Below, piece by piece: positions 5,793 through 6,042 of a DNA stretch of 6,042 nt. The stretch comes from JBNKVT01 sp050299335 (lineage in GTDB: Bacteria > Pseudomonadota > Alphaproteobacteria > Rhodobacterales > Rhodobacteraceae): contig JBNKVT010000027.1 in the NCBI GenBank assembly GCA_050299335.1, positions 1-6,042 of the forward strand. The letters run 5' to 3'. The position numbers and the translations under genes were made by a program. The notes beneath the pieces were generated by a model. It was not told where the DNA came from. It did not search any database and worked only from the letters and a program-made list of their open reading frames with translations. Position 1 is the stretch's first letter. Each line of letters opens with the position of its first letter.

Positions 5793-5908
5793 CTAGACCA
5801 AAATCGTTTCAGACTGAATCAGTCTGAAAAAGAATTTTGGTCCAGATTCATAGGCTTGAGCAAAATCCCAGGATCAGATTGGTTCAATCTGATCCGGTTT
5901 TGCTCTAG
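5793..5908. repeat. Paired inverted hairpin element with CTAG termini
   Basis: Two related hairpin units lie in opposite orientation, separated by 15 nt. Unit 1 (5796-5842) pairs GACCAAAAT with ATTTTGGTC outside and TTTCAGACT with AGTCTGAAA inside. Unit 2 (5858-5905) pairs GAGCAAAA with TTTTGCTC outside and GGATCAGATTG with CAATCTGATCC inside. Read from each end inward, both begin CTAGA[C/G]CAAAA and then align through TCAGA[C/T]TGAA. Differences between units fall in pairs that keep the stems intact. The whole behaves like a REP-pair or MITE-like intergenic element bounded by CTAG. From memory, similar CTAG-bounded paired palindromes are scattered in alphaproteobacterial genomes. Confidence 0.8.
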
Positions 5909-5936
5909 GTCACATACTCATAAAAGGGATTCCCAA

Positions 5937-6042
5937 GGGGGCTGGGCTGTGATTCACTTCTGCAAAAGAGCAGGGGGCAGTTATGGCGCGTTTCGATCTG
6001 ACAGATTTCGAGTGGTCGGTGATCCAGCCGCTATTGCCGACG
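5937..6042 (+). mobile_element. Left end of an IS5-family insertion sequence (truncated by window)
   Basis: The window closes inside the transposase of an IS5-family element. The exact left terminus cannot be fixed without the right end. GGGGGCTGGGCTGTGATTCA (5937-5956) is the likeliest terminal inverted repeat by position, but GGGATTCCC at 5926-5934 could also belong to the element. No target duplication can be assigned. Confidence 0.55.
5983..6042 (+). CDS. IS5-family transposase, N-terminal fragment (partial at window end)
   Basis: Only the first 20 codons are present. They read MARFDLTDFEWSVIQPLLPT, the characteristic opening of the IS5-family transposase ORF (IS402/IS427-like subgroups, DUF4096 domain), in which FDLTDxEWxxIxPLLP is strongly conserved. 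ATG 5983 is preceded by AGGGGG about 5 nt upstream. The catalytic DDE residues lie beyond the window. In many such elements the transposase is split over two frames (orfA/orfB), which cannot be judged here. The gene runs off the window, so nothing indicates whether it is intact. Confidence 0.85.
   Translation, partial: MARFDLTDFEWSVIQPLLPT

Noticed and set aside
5770..5827. Tiny frames (8 and 17 codons) starting at 5770 and 5774 after a purine-rich stretch
   Set aside because: They run into the hairpin element, the two starts overlap, and nothing beyond a possible ribosome site supports translation. A leader peptide cannot be excluded.
1..6042. CRISPR array, tRNA, rRNA, toxin-antitoxin or defence cassette
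   Set aside because: No regularly spaced direct repeats, no cloverleaf or rRNA motifs, and no recognisable toxin or defence protein were seen.

Overview
The window is GC-rich and reads as the chromosome of an alphaproteobacterium of the Rhodobacterales (Rhodobacter/Paracoccus/Rhodovulum-like). The basis is the close resemblance of its 5-aminolevulinate synthase (Shemin pathway), hydroxymethylbilane synthase and uroporphyrinogen decarboxylase to Rhodobacteraceae proteins as I remember them, and the divergent hemC/hemE pair typical of that group. No database search was possible.

Layout: 1-776 has no convincing gene and is built from repeats, dominated by a long imperfect palindrome centred near base 179. 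hemA (795-2009, minus) follows, preceded by a 25-residue single-pass membrane peptide (2117-2194, minus) and a 93-residue repeat-patterned protein resembling the DUF6150 / 7(1)-knot family (2415-2696, minus). Then come hemC (2751-3698, minus) and, divergent from it, hemE (3818-4852, plus). The stretch 4853-5236 is gene-free and holds a degenerate direct repeat. A 47-residue hydrophilic protein of unknown function lies at 5237-5380 (minus). The stretch 5381-5792 is AT-rich and promoter-like. It is followed by a 116-bp element made of two inverted hairpin units (5793-5908), and the window ends in the first 20 codons of an IS5-family transposase (from 5983, plus).

HemA makes 5-aminolevulinate from glycine and succinyl-CoA. 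HemC polymerises four porphobilinogens to hydroxymethylbilane. HemE decarboxylates uroporphyrinogen III to coproporphyrinogen III. HemB and HemD, needed in between, are not in the window. hemC, the DUF6150-like gene, the small membrane peptide and hemA share a strand and could be partly co-transcribed, but the gaps (54, 220 and 107 nt) leave room for separate promoters.

I did not find a new multi-gene system. The most unusual content is non-coding: the paired hairpin element at 5793-5908, whose two halves differ by compensatory base-pair changes, and the nested palindrome at 19-387. Three small proteins are also worth attention.
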